Shown here: positions 45,200 through 55,702 of the stretch, piece by piece
Position numbering within the stretch: the first letter of the stretch is position 1
Layout: each line of letters starts with the position of its first letter
Program-made: the position numbers and the translations under genes
Notes under the pieces: model-generated
Told to the model about the DNA's origin: nothing
What the model saw: the letters and a program-made list of their open reading frames with translations, nothing else
Database searches by the model: none
From: a bacterium
GTDB taxonomy: Bacteria > Pseudomonadota > Gammaproteobacteria > UBA6186 > Azoamicaceae
Assembly (NCBI GenBank): GCA_027364575.1
Contig: DAHXPC010000002.1
Span: 1 to 64,000, forward strand
Direction of reading: 5' to 3'
Length of the DNA stretch: 64,000 bases

Positions 45200-46204
45200 C
45201 TATTCGTTCTCAGGTACCCGTTTAAACAACTCTATCACTGCCTCTCGCGGCGATATTTCATCCCGAACGACACGAAACACCTGCTCTGCAATAGGCAGCT
45301 TAACTCTATGCACATGTGCTAAAGCGCAAAGCTGCTCTACATTGTACACTGCCTCGACGACTTGGCCAACCTGTTGTAATGCTTGCGCTTTACCTTGGCC
45401 TTGCCCTAAGGCTAATCCAAAACGACGATTTCGCGATTGGTTATCCGTGCACGTTAAAATTGCATCACCACAGCCGGAAAGCCCCATCAGGGTTTCTCGA
45501 CGAGCACCCAAGGCCTCTCCCAAACACATCATTTCTGATAGGCCCCTGGTGATTAAGGCCGCTCTGGCATTAGCCCCAAACTGTACGCCATCTGAGATGC
45601 CCACTGCAACTGCTAATATATTTTTAAACACCCCGCCCAGCTGTACCCCAATCATATCATCCGTCACGGAAACACCAAAGCTTTCTTGACGAAACCTCAA
45701 GGCAAGCGCTTCGGCAAAGGGTAAATCTTGAGAGGCAATGGTAACGGCGGTTGGAAGCCCTACAGCCACTTCTTTCGCAAAGCTAGGTCCGGACAGAACC
45801 GCATAAGAACGCGAAGCCCCTAATGTTTGCTCTGCCACTTGGTGTAAAAAATTCCCAGTTCCAAACTCTAAACCTTTGGTCGCCCATAATATCCGCTGCT
45901 GCGGATTTAAAAATGGCTTAATCCCCTGTAGTACACTGCCAAATGCATGGCTTGGAACAGCAACTAAAATATCTTGAACATCCGTAAAGGCTTTATCCAA
46001 GTGTTTACAGATAACAATATTACTGGGAAAAGGCGCATCGGGTAAATAACGCCGATTTTTTTTGTCACGCTCTATTTCGTCTAATAGCAACTCATCCCTA
46101 TCCCATAAGCGAACAGCTATCGCATTTTTCGCTAAGGTAATGGCTAGTGCGGACCCCCAAGAGCCCGCGCCCAAAACTAAAATAGGGGGTTGTTTGATTT
46201 GCAT
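45200..46204 (-). CDS. gpsA: Glycerol-3-phosphate dehydrogenase [NAD(P)+] GpsA
   Basis: This 334-residue cytosolic enzyme reduces dihydroxyacetone phosphate to sn-glycerol-3-phosphate, the backbone for phospholipids. The Rossmann motif VLGAGSWGSALA is at residues 10-21, and the catalytic Lys region lies in GVFKNILAVAVGISDG near 188-203. The conserved ILWATKGLE, LSGPSFAKEVA and NARAALITRGLSEM stretches are all present. It is the last gene of the yibN-grxC-secB-gpsA operon, 1 bp after secB. Confidence 0.96.
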   Translation of the reverse strand: MQIKQPPILVLGAGSWGSALAITLAKNAIAVRLWDRDELLLDEIERDKKNRRYLPDAPFPSNIVICKHLDKAFTDVQDILVAVPSHAFGSVLQGIKPFLNPQQRILWATKGLEFGTGNFLHQVAEQTLGASRSYAVLSGPSFAKEVAVGLPTAVTIASQDLPFAEALALRFRQESFGVSVTDDMIGVQLGGVFKNILAVAVGISDGVQFGANARAALITRGLSEMMCLGEALGARRETLMGLSGCGDAILTCTDNQSRNRRFGLALGQGQGKAQALQQVGQVVEAVYNVEQLCALAHVHRVKLPIAEQVFRVVRDEISPREAVIELFKRVPENE

Positions 46205-46205
46205 A

Positions 46206-46760
46206 TTAAACTAACAACGCCCCTTCTGCTTCCGCGGCTGCCTCTTTAGCCTGTTCTAAGTGATGCGCATACATTGCATCAAAATTAATGGGCGGCAATA
46301 CTAACTGCGGAAATCCACCGCGAGTTGCCAGGCTAGACACGGTCTCACGCACATAAGGGAAAAGAACAGCAGAACAATCGGTTGCCAATATTTGCTTAAC
46401 AATTTCTTCAGACATATGTTTTACCATAAAGGCACCGGCTTGTTGAATATCAATCAGAAAAGCAGGTTTTTCTTGTTCGCCTTCACCCAACTTAATGGTA
46501 ACGGTCACATGTAAAACCACCTCATAGATGGAATCGAGCTCGGATAAAATTTTGGATCCCATTTGTAAATCAAAATCAATTTTAGGTTTCCACTCTTCGT
46601 TAAACACATCCGGAGAATGGGGTGCTTCAAAAGAAAGATCTTTTAAATAAATGCTATGCACATTCAAAATAGGGTTTTCAGTTTGTGCTTGTTGACCATT
46701 CAGCTTGGACCCATTATTGCCTGGATTTGTTGTATTTTGAGACACGTGTTTATTCTCCAC
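46206..46760 (-). CDS. secB: Protein-export chaperone SecB
   Basis: SecB holds preproteins unfolded and delivers them to SecA. The 184-residue protein has a normal SecB core (IYLKDLSFEAPHSPDVFNEE, YEVVLHVTVTIKLGEGEQEK, PYVRETVSSLATRGGFPQLV, LPPINFDAMYAHHLEQ). It carries an N-terminal polar extension of about 30 residues (Asn/Gln/Gly-rich) and an Ala-rich acidic tail, somewhat longer than E. coli SecB (155). The extra length lies outside the conserved core. It sits between grxC and gpsA as in enteric bacteria. Confidence 0.96.
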   Translation of the reverse strand: MENKHVSQNTTNPGNNGSKLNGQQAQTENPILNVHSIYLKDLSFEAPHSPDVFNEEWKPKIDFDLQMGSKILSELDSIYEVVLHVTVTIKLGEGEQEKPAFLIDIQQAGAFMVKHMSEEIVKQILATDCSAVLFPYVRETVSSLATRGGFPQLVLPPINFDAMYAHHLEQAKEAAAEAEGALLV

Positions 46761-46783
46761 TTTCTAAATTTTTTAAAAAAATT

Positions 46784-47035
46784 TTATGCAAGCCAAGTGC
46801 TTAATTCACCTCGCTCATATAATGCCTTTAAATCGTCGCACCCACCTACATGCCGCTCACCAATAAAGATTTGTGGCACCGTACGTCTGCCACTAATCCT
46901 TTCCATTTCAACACGTTGTTGGACATCCAGATCGACTCTAATTTCTTCGTAGGCAACACCTTCTCTTTCCAATAACTGCTTAGCTTGGATACAATAAGGA
47001 CAAATAGCCGTACTATAAATAATCACATTTTTCAT
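46784..47035 (-). CDS. grxC: Glutaredoxin 3 (GrxC)
   Basis: This 83-residue thioredoxin-fold protein reduces disulfides at the expense of glutathione. The active site CPYC is at residues 12-15. The conserved TVPQIFIGERHVGGCDDLKA stretch carries the cis-Pro and the glutathione-binding Gly-Gly. The length is standard. Its ATG overlaps the stop of yibN by 4 nt and it lies 23 bp before secB. Confidence 0.95.
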   Translation of the reverse strand: MKNVIIYSTAICPYCIQAKQLLEREGVAYEEIRVDLDVQQRVEMERISGRRTVPQIFIGERHVGGCDDLKALYERGELSTWLA

Positions 47036-47457
47036 ACTTTCACCAATGGCAACGATGCTGCCTTCCAGCTTTGCAATCCCCCACTTAACGTCAGGACATT
47101 CAAAAATCCTTTCTGAAGCAAAAGCGTTGCCATTTTTGAAGATTCTTGACCCGTTGCACAGATAACGACGACGGGTTTCGTGAAATATTTTTGCAAAACA
47201 CCCATTTTTTTGTCTAACTGCAAAACAGGCACATGAATGGCATCTAAAATATGGCCTTCTGCAAATGCAGACTCACTGCGGATATCAAACACCACTGCTT
47301 CTTGATGATTGATCAACTGCACCGCATGCTCAGGCGTTATGGACGGCAAACCAAAACGACTTTCAAAAAGTTGATTGATCAAAAGCGCAACCAGCGTAAA
47401 TGCAAATAACGCGCTTAGAATCCAGTGATGAGTTATAAAAACAACAAATTGTGCCAT
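47032..47457 (-). CDS. yibN: Rhodanese-like membrane protein YibN
   Basis: This 141-residue protein has an N-terminal membrane helix (residues 10-30) and a cytosolic rhodanese domain. The catalytic loop is ICATGQESSKMA with the active Cys near residue 98, and VVFDIRSESAFAEGHILDAI is the usual entry strand. The precise sulfur substrate is not known. It is the first gene of the operon with grxC, secB and gpsA, and is divergent from gpmI across a 135-bp gap that should hold both promoters. Confidence 0.92.
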   Translation of the reverse strand: MAQFVVFITHHWILSALFAFTLVALLINQLFESRFGLPSITPEHAVQLINHQEAVVFDIRSESAFAEGHILDAIHVPVLQLDKKMGVLQKYFTKPVVVICATGQESSKMATLLLQKGFLNVLTLSGGLQSWKAASLPLVKV

Positions 47458-47592
47458 AACAACCTTATACAGTCCATGGAAAACCGGGAGTATATACGAA
47501 AATGCACATTATCGCACGCCTCCCATTTAAGGGGTGTACTTACGCGCCAGGTGCTTTAGAATAGGCTTTATGACACAACCACGAGGTTATGA

Positions 47593-49179
47593 ATGAATCC
47601 AGGCCCAATTGCATTAATTATCCTAGACGGCTGGGGCCATCGGGAAGCGCATCCAACCAATGCGGTTACCCATGCACACACGCCCGTTTGGGATGCCCTA
47701 TGGCAGAAATACCCCCATACCACCCTTTCTGCCTCTGGTTTAGACGTAGGCTTGCCCAAAGATCAAATGGGTAATTCAGAGGTTGGACACTTAACAATGG
47801 GCGCTGGCCGAGCTGTCCTGCAAGAACTCACCCGAATTTCTACGGCCATTGAAACGGATAGCTTTACTCAAAACCCCATATTGAACGAAGCACTCGATAT
47901 CGCTGTACAGGATAATCAAACCCTCCATATCTTAGGACTCTTATCACCCGGTGGCGTGCATAGTCATGAAAAACATATTCATGCCCTAATAAAAATGGCT
48001 GCGGAAAAAGGGCTGCGCAATATCCTGATCCACGCTTTTTTGGATGGTCGGGATACGCCACCTAAAAGCGCCACCGCGTCTTTAGCTTTATTGCAACAAA
48101 TTTGCGGATCCCTTGCACCCAACCAGGCGCGAATTGCCTCTATTTGCGGACGTTTTTATGCCATGGATAGAGATAAGCGTTGGGAACGGACCAAAAGCGT
48201 GTATGAATTACTCACCGAAGGAAAGGCCCCCTTTACGGCAACCTCTGCCTTAGAAGCGCTGGATCTGGCTTATCAGCGGCATGAAACCGATGAATTTGTA
48301 CAGCCTACCTTAATTATCCCTGCAGCCCATATCCAAGAAAATGATCAGATCATTTTTATGAATTTCCGTTCGGATAGAGCAAGACAGCTTTGCACTGCTC
48401 TGCGCGATCCGGATTTTTCTGCTTTTAAGCGCTCCGTATTCTTAAAAAATGTAGACTTTGTCACGTTAACCGATTATGCCCAAAATCTTAAGGTAAAAGT
48501 CGCTTATCCAACCCCAGCTTTGCCGAATATGCTGGGTGAATATTTACAGCGCCATCAATTACGCCAGTTAAGAATTGCAGAAACAGAAAAATACGCACAC
48601 GTCACTTTCTTTTTTAATGGGGGTCGCGAAAAACCCTTTGCAGGAGAAGATCGCATTTTAATTTCTTCTAAAAAAGTGGCCACCTATGATTTATGCCCAG
48701 AAATGAGCGCACTTGAACTTACCCAACAATTCGTGGCTGCCATAAAACAAAAATCGCATAATGTCATTATTTGTAACTATGCAAATGCCGATATGGTTGG
48801 ACACACGGGCAATTTTAGTGCCACCATTAAAGCCATCGAAACATTGGATGTCTGCTTAGGCCAAGTCTTAGAGGCTTTAAAAGCAGTGAATGGAGAAGCC
48901 TTAATCACAGCTGATCACGGCAATGCTGAACAAATGTTTGATGATCACACTCAGCAGCCTCATACTGCCCATACGCTAGAACGTGTCCCCGCCGTCTATA
49001 TTGGACGAAGCGCCGTCATCATCAAAGAAAATGGGACGCTCGCAGATATTGCACCTACCCTGCTCCACCTTATAGGATTGCCTATCCCCATAGAAATGAC
49101 CGGGACTTCCCTGATTAGGCTAAACGAAGACCTTTCTATCGACTTATCTATTGACGGCCAGTATGATGGCAAAGTCTAA
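47593..49179 (+). CDS. gpmI: 2,3-bisphosphoglycerate-independent phosphoglycerate mutase GpmI
   Basis: This 528-residue Mn-dependent enzyme interconverts 3- and 2-phosphoglycerate in glycolysis. The catalytic Ser62 is in DQMGNSEVGHL. Metal ligands are visible in LIILDGWG at the start, HAFLDGRDTPPKSA near 152-165, NYANADMVGHTG near 400-411 and ITADHGNAEQM near 440-450. Other alkaline-phosphatase-superfamily positions are intact and the length is normal. The final residues show a short SIDLSID-type internal duplication. It is followed 121 bp later by ctpA. Confidence 0.96.
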   Translation: MNPGPIALIILDGWGHREAHPTNAVTHAHTPVWDALWQKYPHTTLSASGLDVGLPKDQMGNSEVGHLTMGAGRAVLQELTRISTAIETDSFTQNPILNEALDIAVQDNQTLHILGLLSPGGVHSHEKHIHALIKMAAEKGLRNILIHAFLDGRDTPPKSATASLALLQQICGSLAPNQARIASICGRFYAMDRDKRWERTKSVYELLTEGKAPFTATSALEALDLAYQRHETDEFVQPTLIIPAAHIQENDQIIFMNFRSDRARQLCTALRDPDFSAFKRSVFLKNVDFVTLTDYAQNLKVKVAYPTPALPNMLGEYLQRHQLRQLRIAETEKYAHVTFFFNGGREKPFAGEDRILISSKKVATYDLCPEMSALELTQQFVAAIKQKSHNVIICNYANADMVGHTGNFSATIKAIETLDVCLGQVLEALKAVNGEALITADHGNAEQMFDDHTQQPHTAHTLERVPAVYIGRSAVIIKENGTLADIAPTLLHLIGLPIPIEMTGTSLIRLNEDLSIDLSIDGQYDGKV

Positions 49180-49300
49180 TGAACGGGAATATAAATGGAT
49201 CCGTACTATCCTTTATAAATAAAGCCGATAGGCGCTTCCGTAAAACTCACACGCTTATAGATTATGTTAGTTATTTTACTCTTTTTGGAGATTTTGAAGT

Positions 49301-50692
49301 ATGCAACTTAGTAAAAATAATGCCACCGCATTGATCAAAACCGTTTTGCTTAGTTGTTTTTTCGTCCTCACGATTCCCCTGGCACAGGGGGAAGATACAA
49401 AGGAAGATAAATTGCCCATTGCCGATCTCCAACGATTCACCAAAGTCATTGAGTATATTAAAGAATACTACGTAAAACCGATTAACGATGATGTTTTATT
49501 TGAAAATGCAATGCGCGGTATGCTAGCCGGCCTTGATCCACACTCTGCCTATTTAGACAAAGAAGAATTTTCTGATTTAAAAGCAAGTACCTCTGGCAAA
49601 TTTGGCGGTCTTGGCGTAGAAATTTTGCCTGAAGATGGTTTTATTCGAGTCATTAATCCTATTGACGATACCCCTGCGCAACGCGCAGGCGTACAAGCAG
49701 GGGATCTGATCATTCGCCTAAATGAAACCCCTGTTAAAGGCTTAAGTATGCGAGAAGCCGTTGAATTAATGCGCGGTGAAAAAGGCACGAAAATTGTTCT
49801 AACGATTATTCGGAATGGCGAAACCAAACCCTTACAAATTAGTGTTACACGCGACACCATTAATGTGCAAAGCGTTCGCAGCAAAATGATAGAAGACAAT
49901 TTTATGTATCTCAGGGTCTCGCAATTTCAAAGCAATTCTGGTGATGAATTTATACGGGCTATTCAAACGCTGAAAAAAACGCAGGGAACAAAAATAAAAG
50001 GGTTGATCCTTGATCTCAGAAACAACTCTGGCGGCGTATTAGATTCTGCAGTACAAATCGCCGATGTGTTTTTAGATAGAGATAAATTAAAACAATATGA
50101 TGGCGTCATTGTGTATACCAAAGGACGTTTGCCGGGTTCACAAATTAAAGAAAAAGCTCACACCGGGGATCTATTAAACGCTGTCCCTGTGGTGGTATTG
50201 GTAAATAGTGGCTCGGCTTCTGCCTCAGAAATCGTTGCAGGGGCGCTACAAGATTATCATCGCGCCATTATTGTGGGCACTCAAACTTTTGGTAAAGGCT
50301 CCGTACAAACGGTTCTGCCATTAAAAGATAATCGTGGATTAAAATTAACAACCGCTCTGTATTACACACCGGCAGGTCGATCCATTCAAGCGATAGGAAT
50401 CAAACCCGATATTTTAGTGCACAGTTTAAAGATCCCTCAACCGAATGAAAAAGAAGATCCCAATAGTTTGTTGGTGCGAGAAGGCGATCTACAGGGGCAT
50501 TTGGCAAACGGCAATAAAGAAAATGAGCCTGCTAAAGAGAAGGCCACCGAAAAATCAGCGCCCGCAGCGCAGACACCGGCTACCGCTGTTCCTTTAATTT
50601 ATACCGACTACCAATTACACGAGGCAGTTAATATCTTAAAAGGATTAACTTTACAGAATCCCACATCGGTTTCTGCAAAAGTGGCTGGATAA
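49301..50692 (+). CDS. ctpA: C-terminal processing peptidase CtpA (S41 family)
   Basis: This 463-residue periplasmic serine protease probably trims envelope proteins or cell-wall hydrolases. It has a signal peptide (residues 10-30), a PDZ domain (about 97-180; GGLGVEILPEDGFIRVINPI, AGVQAGDLIIRLNETPVKGL) and an S41 core. The nucleophile Ser is in VNSGSASASEIVAGAL and the catalytic Lys in GTQTFGKGSVQTVLPL. The C-terminus carries an Ala/Glu/Lys-rich linker (KENEPAKEKATEKSAPAAQT) before a final helical segment. In enteric bacteria envC lies between gpmI and this region; it is absent here. Confidence 0.95.
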   Translation: MQLSKNNATALIKTVLLSCFFVLTIPLAQGEDTKEDKLPIADLQRFTKVIEYIKEYYVKPINDDVLFENAMRGMLAGLDPHSAYLDKEEFSDLKASTSGKFGGLGVEILPEDGFIRVINPIDDTPAQRAGVQAGDLIIRLNETPVKGLSMREAVELMRGEKGTKIVLTIIRNGETKPLQISVTRDTINVQSVRSKMIEDNFMYLRVSQFQSNSGDEFIRAIQTLKKTQGTKIKGLILDLRNNSGGVLDSAVQIADVFLDRDKLKQYDGVIVYTKGRLPGSQIKEKAHTGDLLNAVPVVVLVNSGSASASEIVAGALQDYHRAIIVGTQTFGKGSVQTVLPLKDNRGLKLTTALYYTPAGRSIQAIGIKPDILVHSLKIPQPNEKEDPNSLLVREGDLQGHLANGNKENEPAKEKATEKSAPAAQTPATAVPLIYTDYQLHEAVNILKGLTLQNPTSVSAKVAG

Positions 50693-50702
50693 ATACACGA
50701 AA

Positions 50703-50743
50703 ACGCTCAATGGATCCTCTACAATGTAGACCCCATTGAGCGT
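50703..50743. terminator. 11-bp perfect inverted repeat after ctpA
   Basis: ACGCTCAATGG pairs with CCATTGAGCGT, and the loop itself contains TCTAC/GTAGA, so nearly the whole 41-nt segment folds. It starts 10 bp after the ctpA stop. There is no long T-run, so it may need Rho or act as an mRNA-stabilising element. Confidence 0.6.
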
Positions 50744-50852
50744 ACTTTGCAGAAATGCATAAGTCACTACCCTTAACCTCCTGCCATGCTCTCACTTGAT
50801 TCATTTTAGAATTTGAATAATACAATATTTTTTTAGAGCACATTGCTTCAAT

Positions 50853-50905
50853 GTGTATACACTCGCTAAACCCATTTTTTGCACCTTTAAATAGTGTGTA
50901 TACAC
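50853..50905. promoter_or_regulatory. Two copies of palindrome GTGTATACAC upstream of the CAAX-box gene
   Basis: The 10-bp perfect palindrome GTGTATACAC occurs at 50853-50862 and 50896-50905, 43 bp apart centre to centre, or about four helical turns. Each copy is followed by a similar AAACC plus T-run segment (CTAAACCCATTTTTT and ATAAACCTTTTTTT), so a longer unit may be duplicated. Both lie 110-165 bp before the 51018 start. They look like paired operators. The rest of 50693-51017 contains only the ctpA hairpin. Confidence 0.55.
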
Positions 50906-51017
50906 GATAAACCTTTTTTTTTCGCCCAATCCGTGTAAAAGTAGAATTCTTGCTTGCATGAATACAAAAATTAACGTATATCGATAGCAATAAATAACTC
51001 ATATATTAGGAATGCAA

Positions 51018-51548
51018 ATGGACAATGATGAAAAAGAGATCAAAAAATTATACGATGACGCGCTCATGTATAACGATAAAAATGCCAAAATTAAATTAGC
51101 AGAATATTTTTATGAAGCGATTGAAAAAAATGATTTACAATTGATGGGTTGGTTATTGCCAGCAATAGGCATGAATAAAAAGGGTCGTTATACTAACCGT
51201 TTAAAGCTGAATATTCCCACTCACGAAAGTTTGACGAATGAGGCAGAGATAGCATTAATTCAAGAAGCATGCAAAAGAGAAACGAGCCAAATAATGGGTG
51301 AGTTTTTTACTTATCCTATAAGCAGCCTATCTAAAACATCTCTCCCCACACTTCAAGCTTTTCACAGTTATTGCGACGCCAGGGCATTAGCCGAAGGTCA
51401 TGGGCCAGAAGGTTTTCAAAACCCTCCTATCGCGCCCACAGGAGGTCATGGGATAGAAGGTCTTCCAAGCTATTCTATCGTACCTAACAAAGATTATAAG
51501 TCGGACGATCGTCGAAATGCCGATTCAAGCTGCTGCGTAATGATGTAG
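51018..51548 (+). CDS. Unknown protein ending in a CAAX prenylation box (putative host-lipidated effector)
   Basis: This 176-residue hydrophilic, helical protein has no signal peptide or membrane segment. It ends in S-S-C172-C173-V-M-M176, so the last four residues form a eukaryotic CAAX box (Cys, aliphatic, aliphatic-like, Met). Boxes ending in Met usually direct farnesylation, and the neighbouring Cys172 could be palmitoylated. Residues 127-155 hold a near-duplicate pair (EGHGPEGFQNPPIAP and GGHGIEGLPSYSIVP). I start at ATG 51018, 6 nt after AGGA; an ATG six bases earlier overlaps that site. Bacteria lack prenyltransferases for this motif, so the tail would matter only in a host cell. Effector status is inference. 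Confidence 0.7.
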   Translation: MDNDEKEIKKLYDDALMYNDKNAKIKLAEYFYEAIEKNDLQLMGWLLPAIGMNKKGRYTNRLKLNIPTHESLTNEAEIALIQEACKRETSQIMGEFFTYPISSLSKTSLPTLQAFHSYCDARALAEGHGPEGFQNPPIAPTGGHGIEGLPSYSIVPNKDYKSDDRRNADSSCCVMM

Positions 51549-51567
51549 AGTATGCAGCAGAACGTTC

Positions 51568-52446
51568 TTAGGCAGCATGTTCCGCAGTTATCATAAATCT
51601 TTTTAATCTTTCGATAGCATTTTTTTCTAATTGACGAACGCGCTCTGGAGAAATTTGATAAGTCTCTGCAAGATCTTGCAACGTTACCTTTTCGCTGGAT
51701 AACCAGCGCTTTTGTAAAATATCCTGACTTCTAACATCTAATATAGCAAAAGCGGCTTTAAAACGATCTTCCGTGTGTTCGCTCCAGTTATTAGTCTCTA
51801 ATTGTAAAGCAGGATCCGCACTTTTATCTTCAAGATATTGACTTGGGACTATTTTACTTCCCGTTTCATAAGAATCGTTGTCGTCAAGGGGAAGATCAAA
51901 TTGCACGTCCCTCCCACTTAATCTTTCTTCCATGCGGCGCACTTCAGCAGTCGATACGCCAAGATCACTTGCAATCGTCTCAATCTCTTCTCGAGTGCTC
52001 CAGCCTAAACGTTTTTTAGCGCTTCTTAAATTAAAAAATAATTTTCGTTGTGCTTTGGTGGTAGCCACCTTAACAATTCGCCAATTGCGCAGAATATATT
52101 CGTGGATTTCTGCTTTAACCCAATGCACCGCAAAAGACACTAATCGAACACCAACCGCAGGATCAAAACGCTTAACGGCTTTCATTAATCCAACCGTGCC
52201 TTCTTGGATTAGATCGCCCAACGGCAATCCATACCCTAAATACCCTTTAGAGACGCGCACAACATAACGAAGATGGGCGAGAACTAATTTTTGGGCGGCT
52301 TGCAGATTGCCCTTCTCATGGAATTCTACCGAAAGACTGTGTTCTTCCTCAGGTGTTAAATAAGGGATATCATTAACGCGTTGTATATAGGCTTCTAGGC
52401 TTCCAATGGGAAGCCCTGGAGTACTCAGCTGTAATTCTTTATTCAT
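51568..52446 (-). CDS. rpoH: Heat-shock sigma factor RpoH (sigma-32)
   Basis: This 292-residue sigma factor directs RNA polymerase to heat-shock promoters. Region 2 is seen as LVLAHLRYVVRVSKGYLGYG, LGDLIQEGTVGLMKAVKRFD and VSFAVHWVKAEIHEYILRNW. The RpoH box QRKLFFNLR near residues 132-140 separates it from RpoD-type proteins. Region 4 ends with RPERVRQLEKNAIERLKR-like residues (SPERVRQLEKNAIERL). The length is typical. It is a single gene, converging on the CAAX-box gene (19 bp apart) and divergent from hemB. Confidence 0.96.
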   Translation of the reverse strand: MNKELQLSTPGLPIGSLEAYIQRVNDIPYLTPEEEHSLSVEFHEKGNLQAAQKLVLAHLRYVVRVSKGYLGYGLPLGDLIQEGTVGLMKAVKRFDPAVGVRLVSFAVHWVKAEIHEYILRNWRIVKVATTKAQRKLFFNLRSAKKRLGWSTREEIETIASDLGVSTAEVRRMEERLSGRDVQFDLPLDDNDSYETGSKIVPSQYLEDKSADPALQLETNNWSEHTEDRFKAAFAILDVRSQDILQKRWLSSEKVTLQDLAETYQISPERVRQLEKNAIERLKRFMITAEHAA

Positions 52447-53769
<1,323 letters not shown>

Positions 53770-53788
53770 GAACGGCACTTTAATTATA

Positions 53789-53839
53789 AAACCAACTTTA
53801 CTCGGAAAATATTATGGTTTAAACCGATAAGGTTGGTTT
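53789..53839 (+). terminator. Inverted repeat between hemB and trxA
   Basis: AAACCAAC at 53789-53796 pairs with GTTGGTTT at 53832-53839. Flanking TATA bases extend the stem, and a CGG/CCG pair lies inside a 35-nt loop. It starts 20 bp after the hemB stop. No T-run follows, so strength as a terminator is uncertain. Confidence 0.45.
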
Positions 53840-53933
53840 ATAAACTCGACATTTTGCGTTACACTAGGAATATAAATATCTATCATCTCTCATTAACCCG
53901 TTGTGCCAATTAAATTAGGAGACTCCCCTCGTT

Positions 53934-54260
53934 ATGAGTACTGCATTGCAAGCTGTTACAGATAGTTCTTTCGATACTGACGTTTTACAATCCTCAATCC
54001 CTGTGCTGGTTGATTACTGGGCGGAGTGGTGTGGTCCCTGCAAAATGATTGCCCCTATATTAGAAGAGATAGCTATTGAGTATGCGGAAAAACTGCGCAT
54101 TGTAAAATTAAATGTTGATCAAAACACCGCAGCAGCAGCAAAATATGGCATTCGTGGAATTCCGACTTTGATGTTATACAAAGAAGGAAAAGTCGTGGCG
54201 ACTAAAGCGGGGTTTTTAAGCAAAGCCCAATTATCTGGATTTTTAGACAGCCATCTATAA
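53934..54260 (+). CDS. trxA: Thioredoxin TrxA
   Basis: This 108-residue general disulfide reductase has the active site [13 protein letters not shown] with Cys near residues 34 and 37, the cis-Pro in [12 protein letters not shown], and the usual C-terminal [13 protein letters not shown] helix. A TTAGGAGACT ribosome site precedes the ATG. It lies 149 bp upstream of rho, the common trxA-rho arrangement. Confidence 0.96.
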   Translation: MSTALQAVTDSSFDTDVLQSSIPVLVDYWAEWCGPCKMIAPILEEIAIEYAEKLRIVKLNVDQNTAAAAKYGIRGIPTLMLYKEGKVVATKAGFLSKAQLSGFLDSHL

Positions 54261-54408
54261 TATTGAAAAATAAAATGACAGGCTATTCAATTTTAAAAAT
54301 CAGTGGTAGAATACGCTGGTCCCACAATTCTGACGGCTCAATGTATACTATAATAGATTCAGCGTGTCTCCCCCCCTTAAACACAAACTTTAAAGAAAAC
54401 ATCTTCTT

Positions 54409-55674
54409 ATGAACTTAACTGAACTTAAACAAAAATCCCCTACAGAACTCATGGAAATCGCTCACACTTTCGGCATAGATGATGTCGCCAGAGCGCGAAA
54501 ACAAGAGGTCATTTTTGCCATACTCAAGGCCCACGCCAAAAGAGGTGAGGACATTCACGGGAATGGCGTATTGGAAATCCTACAAGATGGATTTGGCTTT
54601 CTACGATCGGCCGATAGCTCTTATCTTGCAGGGCCAGATGATATCTATGTTTCGCCTAGCCAAATCAGAAGATTTAGCTTAAGAACTGGGGACGAAATCC
54701 ATGGAAAAATCCGCCCGCCCAAAGAAGGCGAACGCTATTTTGCACTACTTAAAGTCAATGAAATTAATTTTGAATCCCCTGAAAGCACGCGCAATAAAAT
54801 TGCTTTCGAAAATTTAACGCCCATACACGCCAATGACAGACTAGTGATGGAAGTGGGGAATGGCAGCACAGAAGATATTACCAGCCGGGTCATCGATCTC
54901 GTTTCTCCCATTGGAAAAGGCCAACGGGGTCTTATTGTCTCGCCTCCTAAGGCAGGTAAAACCGTCATGCTGCAAAATATTGCACGTTCAATTGCGGCGA
55001 ATCATCCTGAATGTCATTTAATTGTATTATTGATTGATGAACGCCCAGAAGAAGTCACAGAAATGGCACGTTCCGTGCGAGGGGAAGTAATTGCCAGCAC
55101 CTTCGACGAACCCGCTAGCCGGCATGTTCAGGTCGCTGAAATGGTCATAGAGCGCGCTAAACGCTTGGTTGAACACAAACGCGATGTCATAATTTTATTA
55201 GATTCCATTACCCGTCTTGCCAGAGCCCATAATACCGTTATCCCACCTTCTGGTAAGGTATTAACGGGAGGTGTAGATGCCAATGCCCTACATAGACCTA
55301 AACGTTTCTTTGGGGCTGCTCGAAATATTGAAGAAGGTGGAAGTTTAACCATCCTCGCCACCGCATTAATCGATACAGGCTCTAAAATGGATGAGGTTAT
55401 CTTTGAGGAATTCAAAGGTACCGGCAACATGGAGCTCCATTTAGACAGACGTATTGCCGAAAAACGGGTTTATCCTGCTATCAATATTGCGCGTTCGGGA
55501 ACCCGAAGAGAAGAATTGTTGGCTAAACCTGAAGATCTACAAAAGATGTGGATTTTACGAAAACTATTACATCCTATGGATGATTTGGCGGCAATGGAAT
55601 TCTTGTTGGAACGTTTACGCGACACGAAAACCAATGATATTTTCTTTGAATCCATGAAACGTGCGGCTCAGTAG
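54409..55674 (+). CDS. rho: Transcription termination factor Rho
   Basis: This 421-residue hexameric RNA translocase ends transcription at rut sites. The N-terminal domain ([20 protein letters not shown]) leads into the RNA-binding cold-shock-like fold with [20 protein letters not shown]. The motor has Walker [13 protein letters not shown] near 180-191, Walker [18 protein letters not shown], the Q-loop [20 protein letters not shown] and the R-loop near 340-370. The length is standard. The 148-bp leader could hold the usual rho attenuation region, but no clear hairpin is seen. Confidence 0.97.
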   Translation: MNLTELKQKSPTELMEIAHTFGIDDVARARKQEVIFAILKAHAKRGEDIHGNGVLEILQDGFGFLRSADSSYLAGPDDIYVSPSQIRRFSLRTGDEIHGKIRPPKEGERYFALLKVNEINFESPESTRNKIAFENLTPIHANDRLVMEVGNGSTEDITSRVIDLVSPIGKGQRGLIVSPPKAGKTVMLQNIARSIAANHPECHLIVLLIDERPEEVTEMARSVRGEVIASTFDEPASRHVQVAEMVIERAKRLVEHKRDVIILLDSITRLARAHNTVIPPSGKVLTGGVDANALHRPKRFFGAARNIEEGGSLTILATALIDTGSKMDEVIFEEFKGTGNMELHLDRRIAEKRVYPAINIARSGTRREELLAKPEDLQKMWILRKLLHPMDDLAAMEFLLERLRDTKTNDIFFESMKRAAQ

Positions 55675-55702
55675 TATTCGAGTTTAATCGCATCCCTTTC
55701 CC

